Part shown: piece after piece, positions 43,799-53,104 of the stretch
Numbering within the stretch: the stretch's first letter is position 1
How the letters are laid out: every line of letters begins with the position of its first letter
From: JAGRKR01 sp041397725
Lineage (GTDB): Bacteria > Pseudomonadota > Alphaproteobacteria > Rhizobiales > Hyphomicrobiaceae
Direction of reading: 5' to 3'
DNA: 64,000 nucleotides
Assembly (NCBI GenBank): GCA_041397725.1
Contig: JAWKVZ010000006.1
Coordinates: 186,001 to 250,000 of the forward strand
Translations under genes and position numbers: made by a program
Notes under the pieces: model-generated
What the model was told of the DNA's origin: nothing
Seen by the model: the letters and a program-made list of their open reading frames with translations, nothing else
Database searches by the model: none

Positions 43799-45334
43799 AT
43801 GGCGCACGACGAGTTGCTTGCCGAACTCGACAGACGGAGAGCGGCGGCACGGGCCATGGGCGGCGAGCGCAAGCTTGCCGAGCGAAAGAAGCGGGGCCAG
43901 CTCAACGCCCTCGAACGCCTCGACGCTCTCGTCGACAAGGACAGCTTCATCGAGGTCGGACTGCTCGGCGCCTCGGGCGTCTTCGAGGCCGACGTTGCCG
44001 CGACCCCGCGCGATGGCAAGATGGTCGGCTTCGCGAAAGTCGACGGCCGCGATATCGGCGTGGTCGTCAACGACTTCACGACCAAGGGCGCCTCGACCAG
44101 CGCCACGAACTCCAAGAAGATGGGCCACGTGCGCAAGGTATGCACCGAAAAGGGCATGCCGTTCGTGCACGTCGGCGAGTCGACAGGCGCCCGACTGCCC
44201 GACGCCATGGGCTCGAAGGGCATGGGAGCGCTTCTCGGCAACGACACGACCCAGTTCAAGCGCACGCGCGAGACGCCGTGGGTCGCTCTTGCACTCGACA
44301 CCTCCTTCGGCTCCTCGGCCTGGCTCTGCTGCTGCGCCGACTATGCCATCATGAAGAAGGGCTCGATCATGTCGGTATCGAGCCCGCGCCTCGTCTCCAT
44401 GGCCATCGGCGAGAAGGTCGACCTCGAGGAGCTCGGCGGCTGGCGCCTCCACGCCGAGCAGACCGGCCTCATCGACACCTTCGTCGAGACCGACGAGGAG
44501 GCCATGCAGGCGGTCAAGCGCTTCCTCTCCTACATGCCGAGCCACAATGGCGAGCTGCCGCCCGAGGCGCCCGTCAGCGCCGGCTCCGGTGAGGGCCAGG
44601 AGCGCATCCTCGACATCCTCCCCGAGAAGCGCTCGCGCGTCTACGACATGCGCAAGATCGTCGAGATCATCGTCGACAAGGGCAGCTATCTCGAGATCAA
44701 GCCGCGGTTCGGCCGCTCCGCGACCGTCGGCCTCGCCCGCCTCGGCGGCAAGGCGGTCGGCATCGTCGCCAACAACCCGATCGTCGGCGGCGGAGCACTC
44801 TCCGCCGAGGCCTGCCGCAAGATCATCGATTTCACCGTGATGTGCGACAGCTTCAACGTGCCCATCGTGCGCTTCATGGACACGCCCGGCTTCGTCGTCG
44901 GCACCGACGCCGAGCGGCGCGGCGCCCCCGGCCACATCATGAACTTCATGAATGCGACCTGCCTCACCACCGTGCCGCAGATGACGGTGATCGTGCGCAA
45001 GGCCTACGGCCGCGCCTACGTGGCGATGGGCGGCGGCGAGCACAATGACGAGATGGTCGCCTGGCCGACCGCCGAGGTCTCCTTCATGGACCCCGTCTTC
45101 GCGACGAGCATCGTGCACAACAAGCACGCCGGCGACGAAGGCTTCGAGGAGGCGCTCGCCCACATCCAGAAGGATCTGGAGATCTGGGACATGGCGCGCA
45201 TCTTCTCGGCGCACGACGTGATCAAGCCGCAGGAGACCCGCGCCTACCTCATCCGCATGCTCGACGTGCACCGGCGCCGCCGCTCCGGCGGCATCGGCCA
45301 GCACCTCATGCGCACCTGGCCGACCAGCTACTAG
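43799..45334 (+). CDS. Acyl-CoA carboxylase carboxyltransferase (beta) subunit
   Basis: A 511-residue protein with two crotonase-like halves. The N half has GKMVGFAKVDGRDIGVVVND, a hallmark of acetyl/propionyl-CoA carboxylase beta subunits, and GESTGARLPDAMGSKG; the C half has VGIVANNPIVGGGALSAEAC, MDTPGFVVGTDAERRGAPGH, and YGRAYVAMGGGEHNDEMVAW. These bind acyl-CoA and carboxybiotin. No biotin carboxylase or biotin carrier is adjacent in the window, so the partner is elsewhere or absent. AGGGAG lies nine bases before the ATG. The ADP-forming acyl-CoA synthetase follows after twelve bases. Confidence 0.92.
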   Translation: MAHDELLAELDRRRAAARAMGGERKLAERKKRGQLNALERLDALVDKDSFIEVGLLGASGVFEADVAATPRDGKMVGFAKVDGRDIGVVVNDFTTKGASTSATNSKKMGHVRKVCTEKGMPFVHVGESTGARLPDAMGSKGMGALLGNDTTQFKRTRETPWVALALDTSFGSSAWLCCCADYAIMKKGSIMSVSSPRLVSMAIGEKVDLEELGGWRLHAEQTGLIDTFVETDEEAMQAVKRFLSYMPSHNGELPPEAPVSAGSGEGQERILDILPEKRSRVYDMRKIVEIIVDKGSYLEIKPRFGRSATVGLARLGGKAVGIVANNPIVGGGALSAEACRKIIDFTVMCDSFNVPIVRFMDTPGFVVGTDAERRGAPGHIMNFMNATCLTTVPQMTVIVRKAYGRAYVAMGGGEHNDEMVAWPTAEVSFMDPVFATSIVHNKHAGDEGFEEALAHIQKDLEIWDMARIFSAHDVIKPQETRAYLIRMLDVHRRRRSGGIGQHLMRTWPTSY

Positions 45335-45346
45335 GGGATCGACGGC

Positions 45347-47542
45347 ATGACCGCGAAGACACGCGCTCAGGCGCTCATCGCCGAGGCCCGCAAGGCTGGG
45401 CGCTCGGCACTCGACGAAGCCGGCGGCAAGGCCTTGCTGTCCGCCTATGGCCTGTCGGTGCCCCGGTCGGTGCTCGCCGCCGACGCAGAGGAAGCCGGCA
45501 AGTCCGCGGCCGGCTTGCGCGCACCGTTCGTGGTCAAGGTCGTCTCGCCCGACATCCTGCACAAGTCGGACGTGGGCGGCGTTGCCCTGAACCTCGCTGA
45601 TGCTGCGGCCATGACCGCCGCCGTCGAGGCCATGCGCCAGAAGCCCGGCATCGCCGCGGCCCGCCTCGACGGCTGGCTGGTCGAGGAGATGGCGCCCAAG
45701 GGCCTGGAGATGGTCGTCGGCGGCTTCCGCGATCCGCAGTTCGGCCCGATGGTGATGGTCGGGCTCGGCGGCATCTTCGTCGAGGTTCTGAAGGACGTCG
45801 CCTTCCGGCTCTGCCCGATCTCGCGTCGGGACGCCGAGGCGATGCTGGACGAGTTGAAAGGCCGCGCCATGCTCGACGGTGCGCGCGGACAGGCGGCGGT
45901 ATCGAAGCAGGCGATCATCGACGCGCTGCTCGAGGTCGGTGGCGCGGACGGTCTTCTTGCGAGTCACGCCGACGACGTCGCCGAGCTCGACATCAACCCG
46001 CTCATCGTCTCGGCCGATGGCGCAGTCGCTGCCGATGCCCGCGTGATCCTCGCGGCTGCCGCGGATGCCCCGAGGCCGACGCAGCCGTCGTTGCAGCCGG
46101 CGGACGTGCTTGCGCGCTTCAAGCCCCTGTTCGAGCCACGCACCGTGGCCATTCTCGGCGCATCGGCCAAGGATGCCGGCGGCATCGCCAACACCTACAT
46201 CCGCCGCATGAAGGATTTCGGCTTCAAGGGCGAGCTCTACCCCATTCATCCCTCGGCGCCCGAGATCGAGGGCCTCAAGACCTATCCGAGCCTCGCTGAC
46301 ACGCCCGAGCCGGTCGATTACGCCTACATCGCCATCGGCGCAGCGCGCATTCCCGATCTGCTCGCCGGCGCCAACGGTCGCCTCGCCATGGCCCAGGTGA
46401 TCTCGTCCGGCTTCAGCGAGGTCGAGGGAGGGCGCGATCTGGAGACCGATCTGGTCGCCAAGGCGCAGGCCGGCGGCTGCCGCGTCATCGGGCCGAACTG
46501 CCTCGGCACCTACAGCCCGCGCGGCGGCCTCACCTTCCCGGTCGGCGCCCCGAAAGAGGTCGGCGTCATCGGCGTGGTCGCGCAGTCGGGCGGCCTGTCC
46601 ACCGACATCATCAAGCGTGGACAGTGGCGTGGCCTGCGCTACTCGGGCCTCGTCACCATCGGCAACGCCGCCGACGTGACCCCGACGGAGCTCGTCGCCT
46701 TCTACATGGCCGATCCCAAGACGCGGGCCATCGGTCTCTATCTCGAGGACATCAAGGACGGGCGCGCCTTCTTCGAGCTGATGCGCTCGCCACTCGCCAC
46801 CAAGCCCGTCGTGATCCTGAAGGGCGGCCGCTCCAGCCAGGGCAAGATCGCCGCCGCCTCGCATACCGGCGCACTGGCCGGCGACGAACGCGGCTGGGAT
46901 GCCCTCGCCGCACAAACGCCCGTGGTGATGGTGGCGACCATCGACGAGTTCATCAACGCGCTGCTGGCGCTCCAGCACTTCACGCTCCGGCCGGAGCGGC
47001 CGACACAGGCCGTGACGCTGTTCGGTAACGGTGGCGGCTCGAGCGTGCTCGGCACGGACGCGTTCGCCGCCGTCGGGCTGGACGTCTCGCCCTACGCGGA
47101 GGCTGCACGCGCACCTCTCGAGGCGCTCGGCCTGCCGCCCGGCACGTCCGTCGCCAACCCGATCGACACGCCCGTCCGCACGCTGCAGGAGGAGGAGGGC
47201 TGGGTCGCCGGCAAAATCCTCGACATCGTCTACGAGCACGCCAGACCCGATGCCATCGCCATGCACCTCAACATGGCCGCTTTCGTCGGGCGCGGCAGCA
47301 TCGATCCCATCGATAATCTGTTCAAGGTGATCGAGGCGACGCAGACGAAGCGTCCCGGCGCCGCACACTTCGCCCTCGCGCTGCGCACGGACGGCTCGCC
47401 CGAACTCGACGAGAAGCGCCGCCGCTACCGGGAGAAGGCGCGCGAGGTCGGCGTTCCCGTCTACGAGGAGATCCCCGACATGGCCAAGGCACTCGCCGCG
47501 GTCGCCCATCTCGAGCGGCGGCTGGCCATGCGCCGCGCCTGA
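45347..47542 (+). CDS. ADP-forming acyl-CoA synthetase (acetate-CoA ligase family), ATP-grasp first
   Basis: A 731-residue enzyme converting acid plus CoA and ATP to acyl-CoA, ADP and phosphate. Residues 1-235 are the ATP-grasp domain (APFVVKVVSPDILHKSDVGG). The CoA-binding domain follows (FEPRTVAILGASAKDAGGIA) and then the ligase part with the phosphohistidine His506 in AASHTGALAGDERGWD. This order is the reverse of the usual bacterial fusion, in which ATP-grasp is last, as in the second homologue at 62456. The start at ATG 45347 lies twelve bases after the carboxyltransferase stop. The substrate acid is unknown. Confidence 0.92.
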   Translation: MTAKTRAQALIAEARKAGRSALDEAGGKALLSAYGLSVPRSVLAADAEEAGKSAAGLRAPFVVKVVSPDILHKSDVGGVALNLADAAAMTAAVEAMRQKPGIAAARLDGWLVEEMAPKGLEMVVGGFRDPQFGPMVMVGLGGIFVEVLKDVAFRLCPISRRDAEAMLDELKGRAMLDGARGQAAVSKQAIIDALLEVGGADGLLASHADDVAELDINPLIVSADGAVAADARVILAAAADAPRPTQPSLQPADVLARFKPLFEPRTVAILGASAKDAGGIANTYIRRMKDFGFKGELYPIHPSAPEIEGLKTYPSLADTPEPVDYAYIAIGAARIPDLLAGANGRLAMAQVISSGFSEVEGGRDLETDLVAKAQAGGCRVIGPNCLGTYSPRGGLTFPVGAPKEVGVIGVVAQSGGLSTDIIKRGQWRGLRYSGLVTIGNAADVTPTELVAFYMADPKTRAIGLYLEDIKDGRAFFELMRSPLATKPVVILKGGRSSQGKIAAASHTGALAGDERGWDALAAQTPVVMVATIDEFINALLALQHFTLRPERPTQAVTLFGNGGGSSVLGTDAFAAVGLDVSPYAEAARAPLEALGLPPGTSVANPIDTPVRTLQEEEGWVAGKILDIVYEHARPDAIAMHLNMAAFVGRGSIDPIDNLFKVIEATQTKRPGAAHFALALRTDGSPELDEKRRRYREKAREVGVPVYEEIPDMAKALAAVAHLERRLAMRRA

Positions 47543-47600
47543 GCAGGCGGGCGACGATAGGCATGGCGCCGCCCGGCGGCCTGCACTAACATCGGCGCCG

Positions 47601-47621
47601 GGTCGGCCGTCCGCGCCGACC
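47601..47621 (+). terminator. Hairpin after the ADP-forming synthetase
   Basis: GGTCGGC at 47601-47607 pairs with GCCGACC at 47615-47621 around a seven-base loop, 58 bases beyond the synthetase stop and before the molybdoenzyme gene. There is no U-run, so the termination role is uncertain. Confidence 0.35.
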
Positions 47622-47655
47622 GTCGACCCGTTCTCACGAGCCTCGAGGTGTTGAC

Positions 47656-49953
47656 ATGAAGGCGCGCCACAGCGCCCACTGGGGTGCTTTCACGGCCAAC
47701 GTGAGCGACGGCCGACTGGTCTCGGTCGAGCCCGTGGCGCGCGACGAGAGCCCTTCACCCATCCTCTCCGGCATGGCCGAGGGCGTCTATACCTGCCGCG
47801 TCGAGCGCCCGATGGTGCGCAAAGGCTGGCTCGAGAAGGGATGGCGCGCGGGTGGTGCGGGACGCGGCGCGGAGCCCTTCGTGCCGGTGTCCTGGGACAC
47901 CGCCCTCGACCTCGTCGCCAAGGAGCTCGAGCGCGTCAGGACCACCCACGGCAACACCGCCATTTTCGGCGGCTCCTACGGCTGGTCGTCGGCCGGCCGC
48001 TTCCATCACGCCAAGACGCAGCTCCAGCGCTTCCTCAACAGCTACGGCGGTTTCACGGCGCAGCGCCACAGCTATTCTCTGGCGGCCGGGCTCGCCATCC
48101 TTCCGCACATCGTCGGCGATCACAAGACGCTGCGCAGCCTGACCTCCTGGGACTCGATCGCGGCCAACACCCGGCTCTTCATCGCCTTCGGCGGCGTCGG
48201 CATCAAGAACGCCCAGGTCGAGCCGGGTGGCGCCGGCGAGCATACGGCCGAACCCTGGCTGAAGCGGCTGAGAGGCGCCGGGGTGGAGATCGTCTCGATT
48301 ACGCCCGTGCGCGAGGATACGCCCGAATTCGTCGGCGCAGAGTGGATCGCACCGCGCCCCAACACCGACGTCGCCATCATGCTCGGCATGGCGCATACGC
48401 TCGTCAGCGAAGGGCTGCACGACCAGACCTTCCTCGACCGCTACACCGTCGGCTTCGACCGCTTCCTGCCCTACCTCATGGGTGAGAGCGACGGCGTGGC
48501 CAAGACGGCGGACTGGGCCGCAGCGATCAGCGAGCTCGATGCGGAGGTGATCCGCAACCTGGCCCGGCGCGCGGCATCGACCCGCACCATGCTGGCGACC
48601 AGCTACTCGCTGCAGCGCGGCGATCACGGCGAGCAGACGTTCTGGATGACGGCGACCCTCGGCGCCATGCTCGGGCAGGTCGGGCTGCCGGGTGGCGGAT
48701 TCGGCTTCGGCTACGGCTCCATGCACGGCCAGGGCAATCCCGTGCGGCCCTTCGCCGTGCCGAACATGCCGGCCGGCGAGAACCCGACCAGGAGCTTCAT
48801 CCCCGTCGCACGCATCGCCGACATGCTGCTCGATCCCGGCGGCACCTACACGTTCGACGGTGAAACGCGCACCTATCCCGACACGCGCCTCGTCTACTGG
48901 TGCGGCGGCAATCCGTTCCACCATCACCAGGATCTCAACCGCCTGCTGGAGGCCTGGAAGCGGCCGGAGACGATCATCGTCAACGAGCCCTGGTGGACGG
49001 CAACCGCCAAGCTCGCCGATATCGTGCTTCCCGCCACGACCACGCTGGAGCGCAACGACATCGGCGCAAGCTCGCGCGACCGCTTCATCCTGGTCATGGA
49101 GAAGGCGATCGAGCCGGTCGGCGAGTCGCGCAACGACTTCGAAATTTTCTCCGGCCTTGCCCGACGTCTCGGTTGCGAGGAGGCCTTCACGGAAGGCCGC
49201 GGCGAACGCGACTGGCTGCGTCACCTCTACGACGTGGCGCGTCAGGACGCCGCCCGCGTCGGTCTGGAGCTGCCGGGCTTCGACGTCTTCTGGGAGCAGG
49301 GCCACGCCGAGACGCCAGCTCCCAACCCGCCGTTCGACGTGCTCGCGGACTACCGGAGCGACCCCGACAAGCACCGCCTGAGGACACCATCGGGCCGCCT
49401 CGAGATTTTCTCCGAGCGCATCGCCTCCTTCGGCTACGACGACTGCCCCGGACACCCCGTCTGGCTCGAGCCGCTCGAATGGCTCGGCTCGCCGGCAGCC
49501 GCACAGCACCCCCTCCACATGGTCTCCAATCAGCCGGCGACCCGCCTCCACGCTCAGCTCGACCATGCCGGCGTCAGCCGCCGCTCCAAGATCAAGGACC
49601 GTGAGCGCGTCACGATTTCGCCTGTAGATGCGGCCAGCCGCGGCATCGTCGACGGCGACATCGTGCGCATCTTCAACGACCGGGGCGCCACGCTGGCCGC
49701 TGCCGTCGTCTCCGACGCCGTCCGCCCCGGCGTCATCTGCCTGCCGACGGGCGCCTGGTACGACCCCGCCGAACCCGGCAGGCCCGGCGCCCTCGACAAG
49801 CACGGCAATCCGAACCTGCTGACCCCCGACAAGGGCACTTCCAAGCTCGGTCAGGGGCCGATCGCCCACACGGCGCTGGTCGAGGTCGAGCGCTACGATG
49901 ACGCGCTGCCCAAAGTAACCGCCTTCGACCCGCCGCCGATGGCCGCTGAATAG
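47656..49953 (+). CDS. Molybdopterin-dependent oxidoreductase of the BisC/DMSO-reductase type
   Basis: A 765-residue molybdoenzyme. It has the bis-MGD enzyme motifs: FVPVSWDTALDLVAKELERV, then SYGWSSAGRFHHAKTQLQRF (the Ser of the SxAG loop is the expected Mo ligand, as in BisC and DMSO reductase), LRSLTSWDSIAANTRLFIAF, and HPLHMVSNQPATRLHAQLD in the C-terminal pterin domain. No Tat signal, so it is cytoplasmic, like biotin-sulfoxide reductase, and lacks a 4Fe-4S Cys motif. It may reduce S- or N-oxides. GAGGTG precedes the ATG. The following EamA transporter starts 39 bases later. No dedicated chaperone is present. Confidence 0.93.
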   Translation: MKARHSAHWGAFTANVSDGRLVSVEPVARDESPSPILSGMAEGVYTCRVERPMVRKGWLEKGWRAGGAGRGAEPFVPVSWDTALDLVAKELERVRTTHGNTAIFGGSYGWSSAGRFHHAKTQLQRFLNSYGGFTAQRHSYSLAAGLAILPHIVGDHKTLRSLTSWDSIAANTRLFIAFGGVGIKNAQVEPGGAGEHTAEPWLKRLRGAGVEIVSITPVREDTPEFVGAEWIAPRPNTDVAIMLGMAHTLVSEGLHDQTFLDRYTVGFDRFLPYLMGESDGVAKTADWAAAISELDAEVIRNLARRAASTRTMLATSYSLQRGDHGEQTFWMTATLGAMLGQVGLPGGGFGFGYGSMHGQGNPVRPFAVPNMPAGENPTRSFIPVARIADMLLDPGGTYTFDGETRTYPDTRLVYWCGGNPFHHHQDLNRLLEAWKRPETIIVNEPWWTATAKLADIVLPATTTLERNDIGASSRDRFILVMEKAIEPVGESRNDFEIFSGLARRLGCEEAFTEGRGERDWLRHLYDVARQDAARVGLELPGFDVFWEQGHAETPAPNPPFDVLADYRSDPDKHRLRTPSGRLEIFSERIASFGYDDCPGHPVWLEPLEWLGSPAAAQHPLHMVSNQPATRLHAQLDHAGVSRRSKIKDRERVTISPVDAASRGIVDGDIVRIFNDRGATLAAAVVSDAVRPGVICLPTGAWYDPAEPGRPGALDKHGNPNLLTPDKGTSKLGQGPIAHTALVEVERYDDALPKVTAFDPPPMAAE

Positions 49954-49992
49954 CCCCGACCACCTGCGCGACGCGCGACGAAGGAAGTGAAC

Positions 49993-50907
49993 ATGCACGG
50001 CCCGGGCGGCAGGCGAGCGAGCGACGATGGCTCGCGTGATGTGCTCGTGGGCATCGGCTATATGTTCCTCGCCGGCATCGCCAGCTCGCTCATGCATATC
50101 GGCGTGCGCACCGTCAGCCCGCACCTGCCGACGGCCCAGATCACCTTCCTGAGGGCCTTCTTCTCCCTCGTCTTCATGCTGCCCTTCATCCTGGCGCAGG
50201 GGCGCATCGGCTGGCGCAGCAAGCGGCCCGGACTGCATCTGGCGCGCGGCCTTGTTTCCGTCGTCTCGATCATGGCCTGGTACTACGCGCTCTCGGTGAT
50301 CCCGCTCGCGGATGCCGCGGCACTGAGCTTCACGACGGCCATCTTCGTCACCATGGGGGCCGCACTTATTTTCGGCGAGCGCGTCGGCATCCGGCGCTGG
50401 TCGGCGGTCGCCATCGGCCTCGTCGGCACGATCGTGATCCTGCGGCCCGGCGCCGGCCTCATCTCCTGGGGCGCCATGGCAGCTCTGTTCGGCAACGTGC
50501 TCTGGGCAGCATCCCTGCTGATGGTCAAGGAACTGGCGAAGCACGACCCGCCCATCACCATCTCCTTCCTGCAGCCGATGCTCGTCGCGCCGCTCGCCGG
50601 CATTGCCGCCGCACCCGTCTGGGTCTGGCCGGAAACCGCGACCTGGCTCATCCTGGTCGCCATGGGCTTCTTCGGAGCGATCGCGAATTTCAGCTACGTC
50701 AACGCCATGCGCAAGGCGGACGCCAGCATCACCATGCCCGTCGATTTCATCCGGCTGGTCTGGATGGCCGGCTGGGGGTATGTGTTCTTCAACGAGGTCC
50801 CGGTCTCGGCAACCTGGGCCGGCGCCGCCCTGATCATCGGCTCGGCGCTCTACATCACCTGGCGGGAATCCCAACTCGCCCGGACCAGAAGGGCAGGTCC
50901 GACCTAG
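49993..50907 (+). CDS. EamA-family (DMT) membrane transporter, second copy
   Basis: A 304-residue integral membrane protein with ten hydrophobic helices in two EamA repeats. Examples are IGYMFLAGIASSLMHIGVRT, the repeat-ending ALSFTTAIFVTMGAALIFGE, and the second repeat VPVSATWAGAALIIGSALYI. This copy is closer to the rhizobial RhaT/S-adenosyl or amino-acid exporter type than to the copy at 3480, but the substrate is not predictable. The ATG at 49993 has AAGGA eight bases upstream; a GTG two codons before is possible. It lies between the molybdoenzyme and an M20 peptidase. Confidence 0.9.
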   Translation: MHGPGGRRASDDGSRDVLVGIGYMFLAGIASSLMHIGVRTVSPHLPTAQITFLRAFFSLVFMLPFILAQGRIGWRSKRPGLHLARGLVSVVSIMAWYYALSVIPLADAAALSFTTAIFVTMGAALIFGERVGIRRWSAVAIGLVGTIVILRPGAGLISWGAMAALFGNVLWAASLLMVKELAKHDPPITISFLQPMLVAPLAGIAAAPVWVWPETATWLILVAMGFFGAIANFSYVNAMRKADASITMPVDFIRLVWMAGWGYVFFNEVPVSATWAGAALIIGSALYITWRESQLARTRRAGPT

Positions 50908-50950
50908 ACCGGCCCGCCAGGGCCCGCGTCAATCTGCATGGAGCAAGATA

Positions 50951-52072
50951 ATGAGCGCACCGACCGCGGACGAGCTACTCGAAGGCATCAGGAGCTGGGT
51001 CGAGATCGAGAGCCAGACAGCCGATCTCGAGGGCGTCAACCGCATGATGGACAAGGCCGCAGCCGATTTCTCGGCCGCTGGCGGCCGCGTCGAGCGCATC
51101 AGCGGAACCCGCGGGATGGGCGACCATCTGCTGATCCGCTCGCCCTGGGGCGGCGACGGCCCGGGTGTGCTCGTGCTCTGCCATCTCGATACCGTGCATC
51201 CGCGCGGCACGCTGGCGAAGCTACCGTTCCGCGTCGATGGCGACCGCGCCTATGGACCCGGCACCTACGATATGAAGGGGGGCGCGTATCTGGCACTCGC
51301 CGCCTTCCGGCAGATCGTCGCGGAAGGGCGCACAACACCGCTGCCGCTGCGCTTCCTCTATGTCGCGGACGAGGAGGTGGGCAGCGTCACGTCACGCGCG
51401 CACATCGAGAAGTACGGCTTCGCCTCGAAATACGTGCTCGTCACCGAGCCCTGCCGTGACGGTGGCAAGGTCGTGACAGGCCGCAAGGGCACCGCCCGCT
51501 TCGACATCGAGGCGCACGGGCGGCCGGCGCACTCCGGCTCGCGGCATCAGGACGGCCGCAGCGCCATTCGCGAGATCGCCCGCCAGATTCTCGACATCGA
51601 GGCCATGACCGACTACGAGCGTGGCGTCACGACCAACGTCGGCACCATCGAGGGCGGAACCACCGCCAATACGGTGCCGGCGCACTGCCGCGTGCGCGTC
51701 GATGTTAGGATTCAGAAACCCGAGGATGCCGACGTCATGGTCGAGCGCATCCGCACCTTGAAGCCCTACGACAAGGACGTACGCCTTGAGATCCGTGGCC
51801 AGCTCAATCGGCCGCCCTACGAGAAAACGCCCGAGATCGACGCGCTTTATCGCCATGCCCGATCGATCGCCCGCCAGGAGCTCGGCATCGAACTCGGGGA
51901 GGTCTTTACCGGCGGCGGCAGCGACGGCAACTTCACAGCCGCCAAGGTGGCCACGCTCGACGGCCTCGGCGTCGACGGCGCCGGCGGGCACACACTCGAC
52001 GAGCATCTGCTCGTCTCGTCGCTCGTGCCGCGCATGACGCTGCAGCGCCGCCTCATGGAAACGCTCGAATAG
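50951..52072 (+). CDS. M20-family metallopeptidase, second copy
   Basis: A 373-residue dinuclear zinc hydrolase. Metal ligands are in CHLDTVHPRG, GPGTYDMKGGAY and GGHTLDEHLL; the catalytic Glu is in VADEEVGS, and the lid domain covers about 175-280 (GRPAHSGSRHQDGRSAIREI). The CPG2/PepT-like group hydrolyses N-acyl amino acids or C-terminal glutamate. No signal peptide. GGAG lies eight bases before the ATG. Only distantly similar to the M20 at 31230. It is the last gene of the plus-strand series with the molybdoenzyme and the EamA transporter. Confidence 0.92.
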   Translation: MSAPTADELLEGIRSWVEIESQTADLEGVNRMMDKAAADFSAAGGRVERISGTRGMGDHLLIRSPWGGDGPGVLVLCHLDTVHPRGTLAKLPFRVDGDRAYGPGTYDMKGGAYLALAAFRQIVAEGRTTPLPLRFLYVADEEVGSVTSRAHIEKYGFASKYVLVTEPCRDGGKVVTGRKGTARFDIEAHGRPAHSGSRHQDGRSAIREIARQILDIEAMTDYERGVTTNVGTIEGGTTANTVPAHCRVRVDVRIQKPEDADVMVERIRTLKPYDKDVRLEIRGQLNRPPYEKTPEIDALYRHARSIARQELGIELGEVFTGGGSDGNFTAAKVATLDGLGVDGAGGHTLDEHLLVSSLVPRMTLQRRLMETLE

Positions 52073-52115
52073 CCGCTCGGCCGCCGCGAGCGAGCAGCCA
52101 CGTCACACAACGTCA

Positions 52116-52133
52116 GGCGGCGGTCACGCCGCC
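52116..52133. terminator. GC hairpin between convergent M20 and nitrile-hydratase genes
   Basis: GGCGGCG at 52116-52122 pairs with CGCCGCC at 52127-52133 around a four-base loop; it overlaps the 3' end of the nitrile-hydratase-like alpha gene and lies 44 bases past the M20 stop. The stem works on both strands. U-runs are poor. Confidence 0.4.
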
Positions 52134-52780
52134 GCCTTCTTGCGCGGCGGCACCTGCGGCACCGCGGTGCCGACCATGCAATCGCGCGTGACGATGGACG
52201 CGAGCCTTTCCTGCCCCCAGCGCTCGGTGCCTTTCGGGCGCATCGGCAGCACGAGGTAGCGCAGATCGGCGGTCGAATCGTGCACGCGCACCTCGACGTT
52301 CATCGGCAGCTCCAGCCCGAACTCGCGCAGCACGCCGCGCGGATCGCTGACGACACGCGAGCGATAGGCCGTGCTCTTGTACCAGGCCGGCGGGATGCCG
52401 AGCAGCATCTTGGGATAGCAGGAGCACAAGGTGCAGACGATGACGTTGTGCACGTCGGCGGTGTTCTCGACCGTCTTGAAGTCGGCGAGCGTGCCGATGT
52501 CGATGCCGAGTTCCGCCAGTGCCGCCCGCGTGTCACGCAGCAAGAGCGCCTTGAAGTCCGGATCGGTCCAGGCCTTCGCCACCACCTTGCCTCCGAGCGC
52601 GGGCGTGCGACTGTCCATGAGATCGATCTGGCCGCTTACCTCCTCGTCGGTCAGGATGCCCTTCTCCACGAGCAGCGCCCGAAGCGCCCGCTCCAGGACC
52701 TCGTACTCGCTGACCTGGACATCGTCGTCATGATGGTGGTCGTGATGGTCGTGGTCACTCCCATGCGAATGGGTGCCCAT
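52124..52780 (-). CDS. Cobalt-type nitrile hydratase/thiocyanate hydrolase catalytic (alpha/gamma) subunit
   Basis: A 218-residue metalloenzyme subunit. The metal claw is VCTLCSC (Cys116, Cys119, Ser120, Cys121); Thr at the CTLC position is the cobalt form, Ser being the iron form. The two Cys at 119 and 121 are the ones oxidised to sulfinic/sulfenic acid in the family. The first 20 residues are unusually His-rich (eight His; HDHHDHHHDD), a probable metal-handling tail. It starts at ATG 52780 with AGGGAG upstream, twelve bases after the split-beta gene. The beta subunit is encoded in two pieces upstream, as in thiocyanate hydrolase and three-part nitrile hydratases. No cobalt activator gene is seen. 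Confidence 0.93.
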   Translation of the reverse strand: MGTHSHGSDHDHHDHHHDDDVQVSEYEVLERALRALLVEKGILTDEEVSGQIDLMDSRTPALGGKVVAKAWTDPDFKALLLRDTRAALAELGIDIGTLADFKTVENTADVHNVIVCTLCSCYPKMLLGIPPAWYKSTAYRSRVVSDPRGVLREFGLELPMNVEVRVHDSTADLRYLVLPMRPKGTERWGQERLASIVTRDCMVGTAVPQVPPRKKAAA

Positions 52781-52792
52781 GCTTTACACTCC

Positions 52793-53104
52793 CTATTTCG
52801 ACGGCTCGAGCCAGTGCTCGAAAATGTCGGCCTCGAGGTGATCGCCCGGCAAGCCGGCATAATGCTCCCACAAGTCTTCCTGCCGGAAGCGGACCTTGTA
52901 GAGCCGGAGCATCGGCAGCCCCGGCCGGTGATAGGCGAGCCGCTCGGGATCGCGGAAGCGACCGAGTATCTCACAGACGACGCCCCGCTTGCCTCTGAGA
53001 TAGATCGGCGTGCGGCAATGCCCGAGGGATGGGCGATCGATGACCCGAACGGCATCGCCGACGCGAAGTGTCTGCGTCGACGCCGTGGCGCTCGCCGCAC
53101 TCAC
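52793..53104 (-). CDS. Nitrile hydratase-like beta subunit, C-terminal part (ScnB/NHase-beta SH3-like)
   Basis: A 103-residue protein corresponding to the C-terminal SH3-like barrel of nitrile hydratase beta: VGDAVRVIDRPSLGHCRTP, YLRGKRGVVCEILGRF and RLYKVRFRQEDLWEHYAG. The start is GTG at 53104, overlapping the N-part stop by four bases (GTGA), with AAGG upstream. A longer frame reaches 53236 but its extra sequence is Arg/Gly-rich antisense. The two beta pieces plus the alpha gene resemble the alpha/beta/gamma layout of thiocyanate hydrolase, where the SH3-like part stands alone. Confidence 0.85.
   Translation of the reverse strand: MSAASATASTQTLRVGDAVRVIDRPSLGHCRTPIYLRGKRGVVCEILGRFRDPERLAYHRPGLPMLRLYKVRFRQEDLWEHYAGLPGDHLEADIFEHWLEPSK

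Noticed and set aside
43772..47509. A 1245-codon open frame on the minus strand
   Set aside because: It is antisense to the carboxyltransferase and ADP-forming synthetase, both with clear domains. The long frame follows from GC-rich third positions.
47755..50874. A 1039-codon open frame on the minus strand
   Set aside because: Antisense to the molybdoenzyme and EamA genes; composition is Arg/Gly/Asp-rich with no domain.
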